52,376 nt of DNA from a candidate division FCPU426 bacterium (GTDB lineage: Bacteria; Oederibacteriota; Muellerivitia; Muellerivitales; Muellerivitaceae): contig PLFD01000003.1 in the NCBI GenBank assembly GCA_003136635.1, positions 1-52,376 on the forward strand, read 5' to 3'. The notes beneath the pieces were generated by a model, which saw only the letters and a list, made by a program, of their open reading frames with translations, had not been told where the DNA came from and made no database searches. Position numbers and translations under genes: made by a program. Of the stretch, positions 9,615 through 20,428 are shown in pieces (the first letter of the stretch is position 1; the number at the start of each line of letters is the position of its first letter).

Positions 9615-12600
9615 ATGAACAAATTAAAATATTGTTCAAGTGAACAGCAATCCTGGAATCATTTTTCGAAATCAAGTTCAACAGTCAAAAAAAATAGTAC
9701 AGAGCGCAACGGCGTTTATTTATTTGTAATTGCGGTGGCGTTATCTTGGCTTCCGGTTCAGGCATGGTCAGCTGGCCATCAGCAATTGCATGGCCACGTG
9801 CCGCGAGCCTTGGCCACAGCTCCTTCTTTGGGGGATATGGCGGGTTCTGAGAAACTGAGTCTGGCCATCAGTTTGCCTCTCCGTAACCAGCAGGCCCTCA
9901 ACTATCTTCTGAAAAATATCTACGACAGTAAAAGCCCGCAATACCGTCGTTTCCTCACCCCCCAAAAATTTCTGGCTATGTTTGGTCCCACTACAAGTGA
10001 TTATCAGGCAGTTGTCCAATTTGCCCAGTCCCACAATTTGAAAGTCACGAAGACCTATTCCAACCGGGCTGTTGTCGATGTGGAAGGTTCGGTCAGCGAT
10101 ATTGAAAATACTTTTAATGTCAGGATGCACAACTACCAGCGTCCGGATGGTACCAAGTTCCACTCGCCTGATGCGGAACCGTCGGTGGACTTGACCGTGC
10201 CGCTTTTACATATCACCGGGTTACAGAATTATGCGGTGCCGCATCCTTTTATACACAGGAAATCAGGTTTGACAGGTGGCGCCAAAAATAATGCCAATGG
10301 CAAGCCTTTAGTTGGAACGGGTCCGACGCCATTGCCAACTTTAGGAATAGGCAATAATACGACTTATATTGGGAATGATTTTAGAAACGCCTATGTCCAA
10401 AATGTCTCATTGGATGGTGCCGGTCAATCAGTAGGTTTATATGAGTTGGATGGTTTTTACGCGAACGATATCGTCAACTACGCGACAGCGGGAGGTTTGA
10501 ATGTTTCGGCCGGTCAGATCAACGGCGGTTCGGGCAGTATCGTAACAAGTGTCTATGTGGACGGTGTCAATTACGACGCTAATCCCGGAGCGGGTAACAC
10601 CGAAGTATCCCTTGATATCGATATGGTTATTTCCATGGCGCCGGGAGCTCAAGTGTTTGTTTATGAAGGGACTTATTCCGATGACGTTTTGGCGGCGATG
10701 GCCTATCCGCCCGCCGGTATTCCCCTTTCCCTGCAACTTAGTTCTTCCTGGACTACGGATAACCCGGATACGGATCCTTATATGGCGAACGCCCTGGCGG
10801 AAATGGCTTTGCAGGGACAATCTTTTTTCCAGGCTGCGGGAGACTCAGGAGCTTATCCAATTGATCCAGCGGATATCCGTGACGAAAACAATATTACGGT
10901 TGTAGGCGGGACAGAGTTGATATCCGCGCAACCGACACCTTTGGGGGGAGGGATTTACAGTTATCCAAGCCCTTATTATCAATCAGAAACCACGTGGAAT
11001 TGGAATTACACCGCTCCCAATGTAAACGTTGCGGGCGGCGGTGGAATTTGTAATGGAGTTTCGGGCGTCGCATCACCCGTCCCCATTCCGACCTATCAAG
11101 TACCATTTGCTCCGCTCAACGGTAACGGAGGATCGGCGCAACATCGGAACCTGCCGGATGTTTCCATGATCGCGGATAATATATTTAATATCGCGGACAA
11201 CGGCGGTTCTGTTGGGCCTATAGGCGGCACCAGCGCCGCCACGCCCCTTTGGGCGTCCGTGATGGCGATGGCTAACCAGCAAGCCTTAAACCAGGGTTCA
11301 CAGCCGGTAGGTTTCGCGAACCCGGAACTTTATACGATTGCCGGGTCAGCTTCTAGCTATAGCAATGATTTTAACGATATTAAGAACGGAAGTAACAACG
11401 GAGGTTATGAGGGTTCGACTTATGGAAACAACCCCGGGTATAAAGCGGTCGCGGGCTATGATCTCGCCACGGGCTTGGGCAGTCCTAACGGCCAAAGTTT
11501 GATCAACGACCTGACCGCATTGATTCCAACCCCCACCCCCGGACCCGCACCCGCTTCTGCGGTTTGGGCCCAAGCGACTTCGGCAGCCGGATTCAGCCCA
11601 CGGCTTGGCCAAGCCAGCCTTTTCTACAATAACCAAATGTGGATTTTTAGTGGTGGTGAATTTAACGGTGGTGACAACAGTAATAATGGCACTTGGAATT
11701 CACAAGACGGAACTCACTGGAGTCTAGTGACTGCTAATGACCCTTTTCAAACCGTTATCAATGGACCTGTAGAAGACCGACTTGGGTTTTCAGCTTTAGT
11801 TTTCAATAACAGAATGTGGTTATTGGACGGAACCGCGAATTTGGGGATTAACCACACTTTTTTTTACGAGGACATTCGGTCTTCGACAGATGGGGTGAAT
11901 TGGACGGTGGCCCCCGTGACGTTTGCTTCCATTTGCGGGGCGGCGGTTTCTTTTCAGAGTAAAATGTGGGCTTTTACTGGCAATACTGCTGGAAATTCTG
12001 GTCTTTATTCGTCTGTGGATGGGACAACTTGGAACCCGATTAACCCAACCGCCGTTAATTTCGGTTTACTCAGTGCGACTTCATATGAAGTGCCGTTAAA
12101 TGGTGGACTAGATTTCCTTGGGGAACCAGCGCCTTCATTTGGCACTGTTGTTTTTCAAGGAAAAATGTGGGTGATCGGAGGGGTCCAAACAGGAAATCTC
12201 GCATCGGACGTCTGGTATTCATCCGATCCAAATGGATTGATATGGAGTCCGGGCACCAACACTCCATTTATCAATCAGTCATATTTTGTGAACGGTTGTT
12301 ACGTTTATAACGATCAAATTTATGTTTCCATCAGCAGCGGTGTAGGTGCGGGACAAACCAATACAGTTTATTCGTTTGATGGGACGACTTGGGCGCTTTT
12401 GACTACCGCGCCCGGCTTTACCCCTCGGGTTGATAATTCCAGCGTCGTAGCTTTCAACAAAATATGGATTTTGGGCGGTTATGACGGCAACGGCAGCAAT
12501 TCGGGTTACCAAAATGATGTTTGGTATTACCCGGCGACAACCCCCACTCCTACGCCGATGCCAACCCCTTGCTATAGCGCACAAACTATTTTGGGTTGTA

Positions 12601-15600
12601 GCGAGACCTATGCTAACGGAAACGAAGCCTGCCCCGCAGCCATAGGAGGTGGGGCTTTTGATATTCCAGTCGCGGTGGCCGCGAACACAGGAACAAATGT
12701 ATCTGTTTTGGATTCCAATACTACTGCTTCTGTAATTGATGTTTTTAGTACTAATGCCACATATGAGGGGCTCTTATATCCATCGAGTATGTTTGGCTCT
12801 GCGTATGCCTTCAATAATGCTACGGGACTTGCTATCGACAATAATAATACCGACTGGTTTGTTACAGATACCGGAAACAACGAACTCAAGATTATCTATT
12901 CGTATTATTACAAGGTTGGAACTCAATGGAATTCTTACTACGGACTTGGTGTGGTTAATGGAACAATCTTAAGTTCAGTTATCGATACTACTTCTCCCGC
13001 ACTGATCTCCATTCAAAGTACAACTCCTTCCTCGGGGTTAGCGTTTAAATCTCCTGAAGGGATTACGATCGACAATAATAATAATATTTACATTGCGGAT
13101 ACGGGAAATAACCGAGTAGTCGAATATAATTTTGTCCCCGATGTTTGCTGTGCGGCGGGCAATTCTCCCCACCTTAATTATGTGACCAAATGGAATACTT
13201 CCGGTTTGTTCTCGAGCCCGTCCCAGTTGGCGGTGGATAGAACTGGCGCTAACGTATATGTCGCGGATAAACCAATCGCTACGTATCCGCGTATCCAAAA
13301 AATCCAGGTGTCCAACGCGTCAGTTGCCGCCTCTTGGGAACCGAATAATACGACTACTGCGACTATCACCGGAATGGCAGTGGGTCAGGATGGAAATGTC
13401 TATTTAAGCGACATAATAGGAACCTCTGCCAGTCAAATAATTATCGATAGTCCTAGCGGTAATTTAGTTGAGACTTTGGAGGGAGTGGGAGCGCCTTCCT
13501 ATTTACTAAACAAGTCGGAACAAACCATGGGACTTGCTTTTGATGGTTGCGGAAATCTTTATCAAGCGGACAGTTTGGCTCGCCGGGTGCAGGTTTTGGA
13601 ACCATGCGGAAGCACTTGTCAGCTTAAACCGCCGACACAATTTGTTTATAACTATAGCTCCCAATTTGGAGGTCCTGGAAGTGGCAACGGAAAATTGAGC
13701 CAGGAAACGGGAGTCGCCATTAATGGTCCCTATGCCTATGTTGCGGATACGGCAAACAATCGGGTTGAACAATTTGATGTGAATGGCGACTGGATATCCA
13801 ATTGGGGCGGGCCCACGGCCGGATCGGGTAATGGACAGTTTAACGCGCCTTCCAATGTGGCCGCTGCCGGCAGCCAGGGACTTATTTATGTGTCGGATAC
13901 GGGAAATAACCGCGTCCAAGTATTCGGTTTGAACGGAACTTTCGAATTTGCTTTTGGAGGATCTGGAAGTGGTAATGGACTGTTCAACGCCCCTGAGGGG
14001 ATTGTGACGGATTCTAACGGCAATGTTTACGTCGCCGATAGCGGTAACAATCGCATCGAACAATTTATGTATGTTCCGGGTAATCCCGGTTCAGTCACTT
14101 ATGTTGGTCAATGGGGCGTGGGGGGAACCGGCAACGGCCAATTTAACGGCCCGATGGGTCTTGCGATTGGAATCTCAAATGCTAATGGATCGACGTCTTT
14201 ATTGAAAAAGATGGTTGTTCCTGAGGGGGGAGGATCCGTACCCGGAGTTGAAACCTTATACGTGGTGGATGCGGGTAATTACCGGATTGAGGAGTTTACG
14301 ACAGGAGGTCTTTATATAGGGGCATGGGGAACTCAAGGAACGGGTATTGGGCAGTTTGAGGCGCCTTACGGCATAGCGGTTGGTTTGGATGGAGATATTT
14401 ATGTATCTGATTCTAGTTTAAATGCGATTCAGCAAATGAATTCTTTGGGATGGTCCTTTAATCAATTTGGAAGTTCCGGCAATCCCTTTTCTACCGTCAA
14501 GGGTATTGCTTTTGATTCCTGCGGCAACCTTTTCGCGGCGGATTTTGGTTCCAGTTTTGTGGATAAGTTCAATTTGCAGGGTACGAATTGCACGATTACG
14601 ATACCGGCTACCAATACGCCGACAAATACGCCGACGGCTACACCCACAAACACGCCAACAATCACGCCTACCAATACGCCGACGCCTAGTTCCACAAACA
14701 CGTCCACGTCGACCTTAACCAATACAGCGACTCTTACACCTACTAATACTTCAACTAATAGTCCTACGAATACACCGACTATAACGCCAACAATCACACC
14801 TACCAATACGCCGACGCCTACTTCTACAAACACGTCTACCCCCACCTTAACTAATACAGTGACGTTTACACCTACTAATACGGCCACTAATAGTCCTACG
14901 AATACACCGACTATAACGCCAACAAACACACCTACCACTACACCCACGAATACCCCAACCTATACACCGACTTCTACCCCCACAACTTCGCCTACCAGCG
15001 GAGCGACTTGCGGAACCAGTTCCGTGAACCTGCAATTGGAAGAATTCACGACTTGTACTTCGAACCAGGCCAACGAGACTTTTGAAATCATAAATAATGG
15101 GGCGGTTGCGGTAAACCTTTCCCAGCTGACGATCAAGTGCTGGCAGGATGACACCAACTATGTCTCGAACGCGGCGGATACGATAGTGGGAGAGATTAAT
15201 TACGGAGGATGTTTTGGGTCCAATTGCACAGCGGTAACAGCTGTCGCCATCGCTTCGGTTGAGTTCTCGCCGGCTTGCGGACCCGCTACCAATCTACAGG
15301 CCAATTGGGAAACGACCATATCAAATAGCGATTCTGCCAGTTTAAGCGCGGGAACGACATGGACTAATATCCAAGCGGCGCTTCACGTTAATAATAACCC
15401 TAATTTTTCACCGGGAACGAATTTCTGGTACAGCCCTTGTGTGGGCTCGACTTACACGAACAATTTGAATTACGCGCTTTATTACCAGGGGAATCTGGTA
15501 ACAGTGTCAGGTGGTACACCTCCGTCTTGCAGGCCTCTGGCGACTTGCACGGTTTTGTCTGACTTTACGGCGACGAATACCGCGACAAAGACCGCGACTA

Positions 15601-16346
15601 CAACTCCCTCAAACACACCCACGCCTACGAAAACAAATACGGTTACATTGACTCCAACAAGAACACCTACTGTCACGCCTGCCCAAACCCATACTAATAC
15701 GCCTACTAATACACCCACGGCTACGGTTACGAAAACGGCTACCAATACGCCCACGAAGACAGCCACTGTGACTTCTACCAGGACACCTACGGCGACTGTT
15801 ACGAAAACAGCCACGAAGACACCCACTAATACAGTAACGCGTACGCCTACCGCGACCCCTACCCATACCCCTACACCAACGAAAACTCCGACACCTAGAG
15901 GCGCCGTGGTTCTGGAAGATTCGATACAATCACAAGTCTTTTATTCCCAGGGGACACAGACAGCAACTCCGACCAGTGTGAGTGGCGGAGAAGAACACGA
16001 GACTGTCACACCTACAACCAGCAATACTCTGACAATAACGCCGACGTCTTCCAGTTTACTGCTGTCGGCGGTAGCGGCGCCGAATATTTCTAAAAATGGA
16101 CAACCCATTAATTTTATGGTCAACCTGGGCTATAGCGCCTCAATTCAATTGAATCTATATACCATCATGGGGGAAGAAGTTTACTCCGACACCATTCAAG
16201 GAAACGCCGGATTAAATATAATTACTTGGCTGATAAAAAACAAAGCTCAAACGTCAGTGGCCTCGGGTCTTTATATTTATGCCATTGAGGTAAATAACGG
16301 TTATGAGATGTCAACCACGACGGGCAAGATTTTGGTGTTCCAATAA
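9615..16346 (+). CDS. Giant secreted S53 (sedolisin/kumamolisin-type) peptidase with Kelch and NHL propellers, CBM3-like module and C-terminal sorting-like domain
   Basis: 2243 residues; ATG 9615 follows AAGGA at eight bases. A signal segment lies near residues 33-53. The pro-kumamolisin activation domain (about 75-205) has [13 protein letters not shown] and FNVRMHNY. The S53 catalytic domain (about 235-635) shows E330 and D334 in EVSLDIDM, the oxyanion Asp in AAGDSGA (D410) and the serine in GGTSAATP (S540), so it should be active, probably at acid pH and after self-cleavage of the prodomain. Then come Kelch-like repeats (about 650-980), NHL repeats (about 1010-1655, several ADTGNNR motifs), linker 1 (about 1665-1794), a CBM3-like cellulose-binding module (about 1797-1975), linker 2 (about 1985-2093) and a C-terminal domain (about 2150-2243). 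Its C-terminal domain differs from that of the hydrolases. A role in processing the cellulases or in attacking plant-wall proteins while bound to cellulose is inference. Confidence 0.88.
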   Translation: MNKLKYCSSEQQSWNHFSKSSSTVKKNSTERNGVYLFVIAVALSWLPVQAWSAGHQQLHGHVPRALATAPSLGDMAGSEKLSLAISLPLRNQQALNYLLKNIYDSKSPQYRRFLTPQKFLAMFGPTTSDYQAVVQFAQSHNLKVTKTYSNRAVVDVEGSVSDIENTFNVRMHNYQRPDGTKFHSPDAEPSVDLTVPLLHITGLQNYAVPHPFIHRKSGLTGGAKNNANGKPLVGTGPTPLPTLGIGNNTTYIGNDFRNAYVQNVSLDGAGQSVGLYELDGFYANDIVNYATAGGLNVSAGQINGGSGSIVTSVYVDGVNYDANPGAGNTEVSLDIDMVISMAPGAQVFVYEGTYSDDVLAAMAYPPAGIPLSLQLSSSWTTDNPDTDPYMANALAEMALQGQSFFQAAGDSGAYPIDPADIRDENNITVVGGTELISAQPTPLGGGIYSYPSPYYQSETTWNWNYTAPNVNVAGGGGICNGVSGVASPVPIPTYQVPFAPLNGNGGSAQHRNLPDVSMIADNIFNIADNGGSVGPIGGTSAATPLWASVMAMANQQALNQGSQPVGFANPELYTIAGSASSYSNDFNDIKNGSNNGGYEGSTYGNNPGYKAVAGYDLATGLGSPNGQSLINDLTALIPTPTPGPAPASAVWAQATSAAGFSPRLGQASLFYNNQMWIFSGGEFNGGDNSNNGTWNSQDGTHWSLVTANDPFQTVINGPVEDRLGFSALVFNNRMWLLDGTANLGINHTFFYEDIRSSTDGVNWTVAPVTFASICGAAVSFQSKMWAFTGNTAGNSGLYSSVDGTTWNPINPTAVNFGLLSATSYEVPLNGGLDFLGEPAPSFGTVVFQGKMWVIGGVQTGNLASDVWYSSDPNGLIWSPGTNTPFINQSYFVNGCYVYNDQIYVSISSGVGAGQTNTVYSFDGTTWALLTTAPGFTPRVDNSSVVAFNKIWILGGYDGNGSNSGYQNDVWYYPATTPTPTPMPTPCYSAQTILGCSETYANGNEACPAAIGGGAFDIPVAVAANTGTNVSVLDSNTTASVIDVFSTNATYEGLLYPSSMFGSAYAFNNATGLAIDNNNTDWFVTDTGNNELKIIYSYYYKVGTQWNSYYGLGVVNGTILSSVIDTTSPALISIQSTTPSSGLAFKSPEGITIDNNNNIYIADTGNNRVVEYNFVPDVCCAAGNSPHLNYVTKWNTSGLFSSPSQLAVDRTGANVYVADKPIATYPRIQKIQVSNASVAASWEPNNTTTATITGMAVGQDGNVYLSDIIGTSASQIIIDSPSGNLVETLEGVGAPSYLLNKSEQTMGLAFDGCGNLYQADSLARRVQVLEPCGSTCQLKPPTQFVYNYSSQFGGPGSGNGKLSQETGVAINGPYAYVADTANNRVEQFDVNGDWISNWGGPTAGSGNGQFNAPSNVAAAGSQGLIYVSDTGNNRVQVFGLNGTFEFAFGGSGSGNGLFNAPEGIVTDSNGNVYVADSGNNRIEQFMYVPGNPGSVTYVGQWGVGGTGNGQFNGPMGLAIGISNANGSTSLLKKMVVPEGGGSVPGVETLYVVDAGNYRIEEFTTGGLYIGAWGTQGTGIGQFEAPYGIAVGLDGDIYVSDSSLNAIQQMNSLGWSFNQFGSSGNPFSTVKGIAFDSCGNLFAADFGSSFVDKFNLQGTNCTITIPATNTPTNTPTATPTNTPTITPTNTPTPSSTNTSTSTLTNTATLTPTNTSTNSPTNTPTITPTITPTNTPTPTSTNTSTPTLTNTVTFTPTNTATNSPTNTPTITPTNTPTTTPTNTPTYTPTSTPTTSPTSGATCGTSSVNLQLEEFTTCTSNQANETFEIINNGAVAVNLSQLTIKCWQDDTNYVSNAADTIVGEINYGGCFGSNCTAVTAVAIASVEFSPACGPATNLQANWETTISNSDSASLSAGTTWTNIQAALHVNNNPNFSPGTNFWYSPCVGSTYTNNLNYALYYQGNLVTVSGGTPPSCRPLATCTVLSDFTATNTATKTATTTPSNTPTPTKTNTVTLTPTRTPTVTPAQTHTNTPTNTPTATVTKTATNTPTKTATVTSTRTPTATVTKTATKTPTNTVTRTPTATPTHTPTPTKTPTPRGAVVLEDSIQSQVFYSQGTQTATPTSVSGGEEHETVTPTTSNTLTITPTSSSLLLSAVAAPNISKNGQPINFMVNLGYSASIQLNLYTIMGEEVYSDTIQGNAGLNIITWLIKNKAQTSVASGLYIYAIEVNNGYEMSTTTGKILVFQ
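14608..14997 (+). repeat. First TNTP-type linker of the S53 protein
   Basis: About 130 residues between the NHL repeats and the CBM3-like module. It contains an internal direct duplication: TPTNTPTP(S/T)STNTSTxTLTNT occurs twice, about 44 codons apart, with close DNA similarity. This points to a local duplication more recent than those in the other linkers. Confidence 0.85.
15567..15896 (+). repeat. Second Thr-rich linker of the S53 protein
   Basis: About 110 residues between the CBM3-like module and the C-terminal domain. Unlike the other linkers it is rich in Lys and Arg (TKTAT, TRTPT, TKTPT) and poor in Asn, so it is positively charged. Confidence 0.85.
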
Positions 16347-16361
16347 TAAAGTTTATTGATG

Positions 16362-16446
16362 GCTAAGGACCTTTATTTGGTTCGTATCCACGTGGAGGGG
16401 CCTTCATTCGGCCACTAAAATTCTAAAAGTGTTGATTTTGGGGTAA
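16362..16446 (+). pseudogene. Frameshifted remnant of a hydrolase C-terminal domain
   Basis: Just after the S53 stop, bases 16362-16403 read AKDLYLVRIHVEGP, and in another frame 16408-16446 read [12 protein letters not shown] then TAA. Together they match the universal hydrolase ending ([12 protein letters not shown]...[12 protein letters not shown]). The two parts are joined by one extra base in the GGGG run at 16397-16400. Only the last 28 or so codons remain, and there is no start or upstream domain. It looks like the leftover 3' end of a former paralogue, left when the S53 gene was inserted or its old neighbour was deleted. Confidence 0.75.
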
Positions 16447-16464
16447 AATCCTTTAAATCTTTGG

Positions 16465-16505
16465 AAAACCAAGCGGAATGTTCCTCATTTCCGCTTGGTT
16501 TTTTT
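16465..16505 (+). terminator. Strong rho-independent terminator after S53 and remnant
   Basis: AACCAAGCGGAA (16467-16478) and TTCCGCTTGGTT (16489-16500) form a perfect 12-bp stem with a 10-base loop. It is preceded by A and followed by a T run to 16505. It is the clearest intrinsic terminator in the array and probably belonged to the lost gene, now ending the S53 transcript. Confidence 0.9.
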
Positions 16506-16535
16506 GTATCGTTTGGCCAAAAGTTAAAAATTACC

Positions 16536-16544
16536 TGATATACT
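16536..16544 (+). promoter_or_regulatory. Candidate extended -10 promoter of the second GH5 gene
   Basis: TG, one base, then TATACT at 16539-16544 fits an extended -10 element. No good -35 is seen at 17 bases. It lies between the terminator and the GH5 start at 16690. A half-site CTAAAAAC at 16573-16580 recalls the operator core upstream of the first GH8 and GH5 genes. Confidence 0.3.
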
Positions 16545-16689
16545 TCTTTGGTTGATGACGAAGATTTCAAGCCTAAAAACTGCCATTCAAAATGATATTG
16601 ATTTAAGTCATTCCCTGTATGGTTATTGCGGTTTTTTGAATTTTTCAGTGAATGTGAATTCTCTTTAAAGAACAGGTTTATCTAATTTA

Positions 16690-19600
16690 ATGATGAAAAT
16701 GAAAAACAACCCTATTTTTAACCGGATTCTCTTTTCCACTTTTTTGACCCTCATGGGAATATCCCATTCCTACGCCGCTTCTTACCAATTAAAAGTTTCC
16801 GGCAACCAACTCGTTACTACGAACGGTGATTGTCCCGTTCGATTAAAAGGGGTGGACCTGGATGGTTTGGAATATTCAAGCCAGGGTGATGAAGCGTCTG
16901 GTGTACCCACGGTTAATTTAGGTGGTTATACCATGACTGATTATGTGACCATCGCGACAGAAGCCGTCAACGTGTGGCATGCCAACTATTTCCGACTCCC
17001 TCTGAGCCAGGATCTTTGGTGTGGGTGTTCCAGTGGCGGTCAAACTCCCAACCCAGGCTACAAGACTGAAGTTCAAGATTTGGTCAATTGGTGTAATGCT
17101 AATAACGTTTATATAGAGCTTGATCTTCATTGGTCTGGTACCTATGGGGGAACCTCTTCTACGACTCCCTGTAGCGGCGGGGGCTGGGGTACTTCTTATT
17201 TGAATCAAAGTTCAAACGATGGCGAATTGCCCATGCCGGACTGGAATAGCGTATATTTTTGGAATTCCTTGGCGAGCACAGCCTGGATTCAAAATAACCC
17301 CGCGGTTTTGTTGGGACTTTTTAACGAACCCTTTGACCCGAGTTTTAATGATCAAAGCAATTTTTGGAACGTTTGGCTTAATGGAGGCGCTACGGGTTAC
17401 GGTGACGGACCTGCCAATACGCCCGGTATGCAAAAACTGCTGAACACGATTCGTACCGCTGGGGCCAATAATATCGTTGTTGCCGGCGGATTGAATTATG
17501 CCTTTGACTTGAGAGGTATTATTGGCGATGAACCTTCCAGTTCGACGGTCTACAAGTTAACCGATACGGGTTCAGGATATGGTGTGGCTTATGCGGCCCA
17601 TATTTATTCCAACAAAGGTAATAGTGCCAATTGGGATTCTCAGGTAACGTCCGCCACGAGCGTGGCCCCTGTCATCATCGATGAATTTGGGGCTTCGTCT
17701 ACCGACGGTGTGGCATTCGAAAATTCTGTCATCTCCTGGCTCGTTGGCGGCAATAATAAAAGTTATGTTTTTAACGCGGCATCTTGGAACTTCGCTCCCG
17801 ATAACGCACCCGCTGATTTGTCCAGTTGGGGTGGTTATATAACGAATGCCTACAATGGCGCTCCTGTCTCAACCTGGCTTAATAATTTACATTTGACGCC
17901 TACACCCACTTGCGTCATGGGAGGGCCCACCCCAACCTTCACCAATACCCCCACGATTACCCCGACCCCTAATTACTGCCCGATAACCTTGATCGACAAC
18001 TTTACGAGCGGCACAAACACCAATCTGTGGGGAGGTGTTTGGGCCATTTCGATCCCTGCCACTGGAACGACGACCACGGCTACTCATCTGACGAGCCCCG
18101 CGCCTGGTAGCACCTACTCGGTCAGTATTACGGGGAATGTGGGGTCGGGCGGTTATTCCGACTATCAAACTCCGCTTTTCAATAATTCGGCGCCCTTCAA
18201 CGCCACGGGCAACGGCCTTGTGGGTGTTGGGTTTTACATTTATGGGGACGGTAACCCCTACCGTGTCAGCGCGATGTCCGCCGGAGTCACTGACTATGAC
18301 TATTATGGAATCAATCTTTCGCCGCCACCCGGTCAATGGACTTTTTACGAAATTTACTTTTCGGATATGACCCGTGAATCTTGGGGAACCCAAGTAGGAT
18401 TACCCACTAACTATGGCGGGACTGACTTTACCGGAATTCAATTCGCTACCGTGAACACGGGAGCATTCTCTTATAAGTTGGACCAGGTCGAGCTGGTTTG
18501 CCCATCGGGGATGACCCCCACGCCCACGCCCAACTATTGCCCTGTGACATTGGTCGATAATTTTGACTATACGGCTGCTCATAATAGTCTTTGGCTGCAG
18601 CCTTGGGGTGTCGTCACCCCCGTCGTCGCGGGACAAGGTTCCATTACGATCCATTATGGGATCACACCGCCGGCGCCGGGCAGCACCTATGCCGTCAGTA
18701 TCCAGGGTTCCATTCCGGTGACGACCGGTTACGCAACCTATTACACGAACCTTTCCGCGAGTAACAGTGCTTTCAATCTTGCGGCCAATCAAATTATCGG
18801 TGTTGAATTGTATCTCTACGGGGACGGCGGATCTTACCGCGTTCAGGCCGAATCCGCTGGAGTTACGGATTTTGACTGGTATGGGTATACGGTCACGCCT
18901 CCTGCCGGACAATGGACCTTTTATCAGATAGCTTTTTCTTCCATGACACGCGCTGCGGGGGGGACTCAAACGGGATTACCGACCAATTATGGCGGGTTCG
19001 ACGTGACGGGTTTGCAAATCGCTGCCCAGCCAGGTGTAGGTCCGGGCGGAGCTTTTAGTTACCAGATGGACCAACTCGGCTTTTATTGTCTCTCGGGTAT
19101 GACTGCTACCAATACGCCTACAGTTACGGCAACTCCCACTCTAACTCCGACAAATACCGCCACCAAGACACCCACCAACTCTCCAACCAGTTCAGCTACT
19201 AATACGCCTACCAATTCACCCACACCCACGCCCAATTTAACGGCGGCTAGTACAAACACACCAACGAATACCCCTACTACTACTCCGACTAACACGGTTA
19301 CACAGAGCCCTACGAATAGCCCAACGAATACAACAACTAATACTGCCACTAATTCTCCAACGAAAACGATTACCAATACGCCTACTAATACCCCAACCAA
19401 CAGCATAACTAATACGGCTACGAATACTCCATCTCCTACAGTGACCAATACAGCGACCAACACAGCTACGGGTACAGTTCCGACTAACACGCCTACTAAC
19501 ACGCCGACCAATTCACCAACTAATACGTCTACTTCGACTCAGACCAACACGCCAACCATTACGGCGACCCCGACAGTAACGAATACGACAACCAATACGC

Positions 19601-20232
19601 CAACCAATACAACTACGAATACGCCCACAAATACCCTATCGCCAACGGCTACCAATACGCCAACGAATACCCTTACCTCGACGCCGACTAACACTGCAAC
19701 TAATACCACAACGGCTACGCTGACTTATACTAAAACTGGTACGCCAACCAATACTCCAACCTTAACGGCAACCAGTACGTCTACCAACACCTTCACAGCC
19801 ACATTTACCAATACGATTACGAATACGCCTACGGCGACTTCAACCAATACACAGACATATACCCCTACCAATACGTTTACTCCGCAACCGACAGCAACTA
19901 AAACCAATACGCCAACGTTTACTCCAACTTATACTGCGACACTTTCGCCGGATATTTTGATTTCCGCGCCATTCCCGAATCCTTCGAACGGATCGCCGAT
20001 GACCTTTGATGTCCAGGTACCCAGTCAATCGACAGTGACAATGGATGTCTTTACATTGGCTTTCCGCAAAATAAGCAGTCAAACCAAGGAAATTACAGGT
20101 CTTCAACCTTTCCAATGGGATTTAAAAGATGTTTCGGGAGTTCAGGTGTCTAACGGTCTTTATTATGTCCGTATTCACGTTGAGGGAGCTCAGTCTTCCA
20201 CGAAAATTCTCAAAGTGTTGATCATCCGATAA
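16690..20232 (+). CDS. Secreted GH5 cellulase with two tandem CBM11-like modules, linker and C-terminal domain
   Basis: 1180 residues starting ATGATGAAAATG with a short signal peptide (cleavage near SYAAS, residue 27-29). The GH5 barrel (about 30-405) has [33 protein letters not shown], acid/base E213 in LFNEPFDP and nucleophile E332 in IDEFGAS. Two homologous beta-sandwich modules follow (about 427-607 and 614-803). Each starts NYCPxTLxDNF and has YGDGxxYRV, AGVTDxDxYG, PPxGQWTFY, [11 protein letters not shown] and FSYxxDQ; the pattern resembles CBM11/CIA30-type glucan-binding jelly rolls. The linker is about 806-1085 and the C-terminal domain about 1086-1180 ([12 protein letters not shown] to KILKVLIIR). 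The two modules differ enough that the duplication is not recent. It stands alone between a terminator and the GH94 gene. Mixed-linkage glucan or cellulose is the likely ligand. Confidence 0.9.
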   Translation: MMKMKNNPIFNRILFSTFLTLMGISHSYAASYQLKVSGNQLVTTNGDCPVRLKGVDLDGLEYSSQGDEASGVPTVNLGGYTMTDYVTIATEAVNVWHANYFRLPLSQDLWCGCSSGGQTPNPGYKTEVQDLVNWCNANNVYIELDLHWSGTYGGTSSTTPCSGGGWGTSYLNQSSNDGELPMPDWNSVYFWNSLASTAWIQNNPAVLLGLFNEPFDPSFNDQSNFWNVWLNGGATGYGDGPANTPGMQKLLNTIRTAGANNIVVAGGLNYAFDLRGIIGDEPSSSTVYKLTDTGSGYGVAYAAHIYSNKGNSANWDSQVTSATSVAPVIIDEFGASSTDGVAFENSVISWLVGGNNKSYVFNAASWNFAPDNAPADLSSWGGYITNAYNGAPVSTWLNNLHLTPTPTCVMGGPTPTFTNTPTITPTPNYCPITLIDNFTSGTNTNLWGGVWAISIPATGTTTTATHLTSPAPGSTYSVSITGNVGSGGYSDYQTPLFNNSAPFNATGNGLVGVGFYIYGDGNPYRVSAMSAGVTDYDYYGINLSPPPGQWTFYEIYFSDMTRESWGTQVGLPTNYGGTDFTGIQFATVNTGAFSYKLDQVELVCPSGMTPTPTPNYCPVTLVDNFDYTAAHNSLWLQPWGVVTPVVAGQGSITIHYGITPPAPGSTYAVSIQGSIPVTTGYATYYTNLSASNSAFNLAANQIIGVELYLYGDGGSYRVQAESAGVTDFDWYGYTVTPPAGQWTFYQIAFSSMTRAAGGTQTGLPTNYGGFDVTGLQIAAQPGVGPGGAFSYQMDQLGFYCLSGMTATNTPTVTATPTLTPTNTATKTPTNSPTSSATNTPTNSPTPTPNLTAASTNTPTNTPTTTPTNTVTQSPTNSPTNTTTNTATNSPTKTITNTPTNTPTNSITNTATNTPSPTVTNTATNTATGTVPTNTPTNTPTNSPTNTSTSTQTNTPTITATPTVTNTTTNTPTNTTTNTPTNTLSPTATNTPTNTLTSTPTNTATNTTTATLTYTKTGTPTNTPTLTATSTSTNTFTATFTNTITNTPTATSTNTQTYTPTNTFTPQPTATKTNTPTFTPTYTATLSPDILISAPFPNPSNGSPMTFDVQVPSQSTVTMDVFTLAFRKISSQTKEITGLQPFQWDLKDVSGVQVSNGLYYVRIHVEGAQSSTKILKVLIIR
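19101..19944 (+). repeat. TNTP-type linker repeat in the second GH5 protein
   Basis: About 281 residues, the longest linker in the window. The island TNTATGTV is at 19456-19479 and the end [19 protein letters not shown] precedes the C-terminal domain. Confidence 0.9.
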
Positions 20233-20367
20233 ACCGGGTTTGTTACAAGGCTTCTTTTAAGGAGCTGGTGGATGATTCTCGCGGGTCCGATGAGAAAATT
20301 TTTAACACTTTCCTTTCCAAAAATTCAAAATATTGACTAACATTCTCCTGAATTAGTTCTTGAGAGC

Positions 20368-20381
20368 TGGTAGCGCTTGTG
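20368..20381 (+). promoter_or_regulatory. CelR/CebR-like LacI-family operator candidate upstream of GH94
   Basis: TGGTAGCGCTTGTG resembles the 14-bp cellulase-repressor site TGGGAGCGCTCCCA described for actinobacterial CelR/CebR: the first six positions match except one, the AGCGCT centre is exact, but the right arm is degenerate. It lies 48 bases before the GH94 start. A TTGACT at 20333-20338 upstream could be a -35 box, but no clear -10 follows. Confidence 0.4.
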
Positions 20382-20428
20382 TTTTGAAATCATCTGGTTG
20401 CATTAATGATCATTTTTAAGGAGACTTT

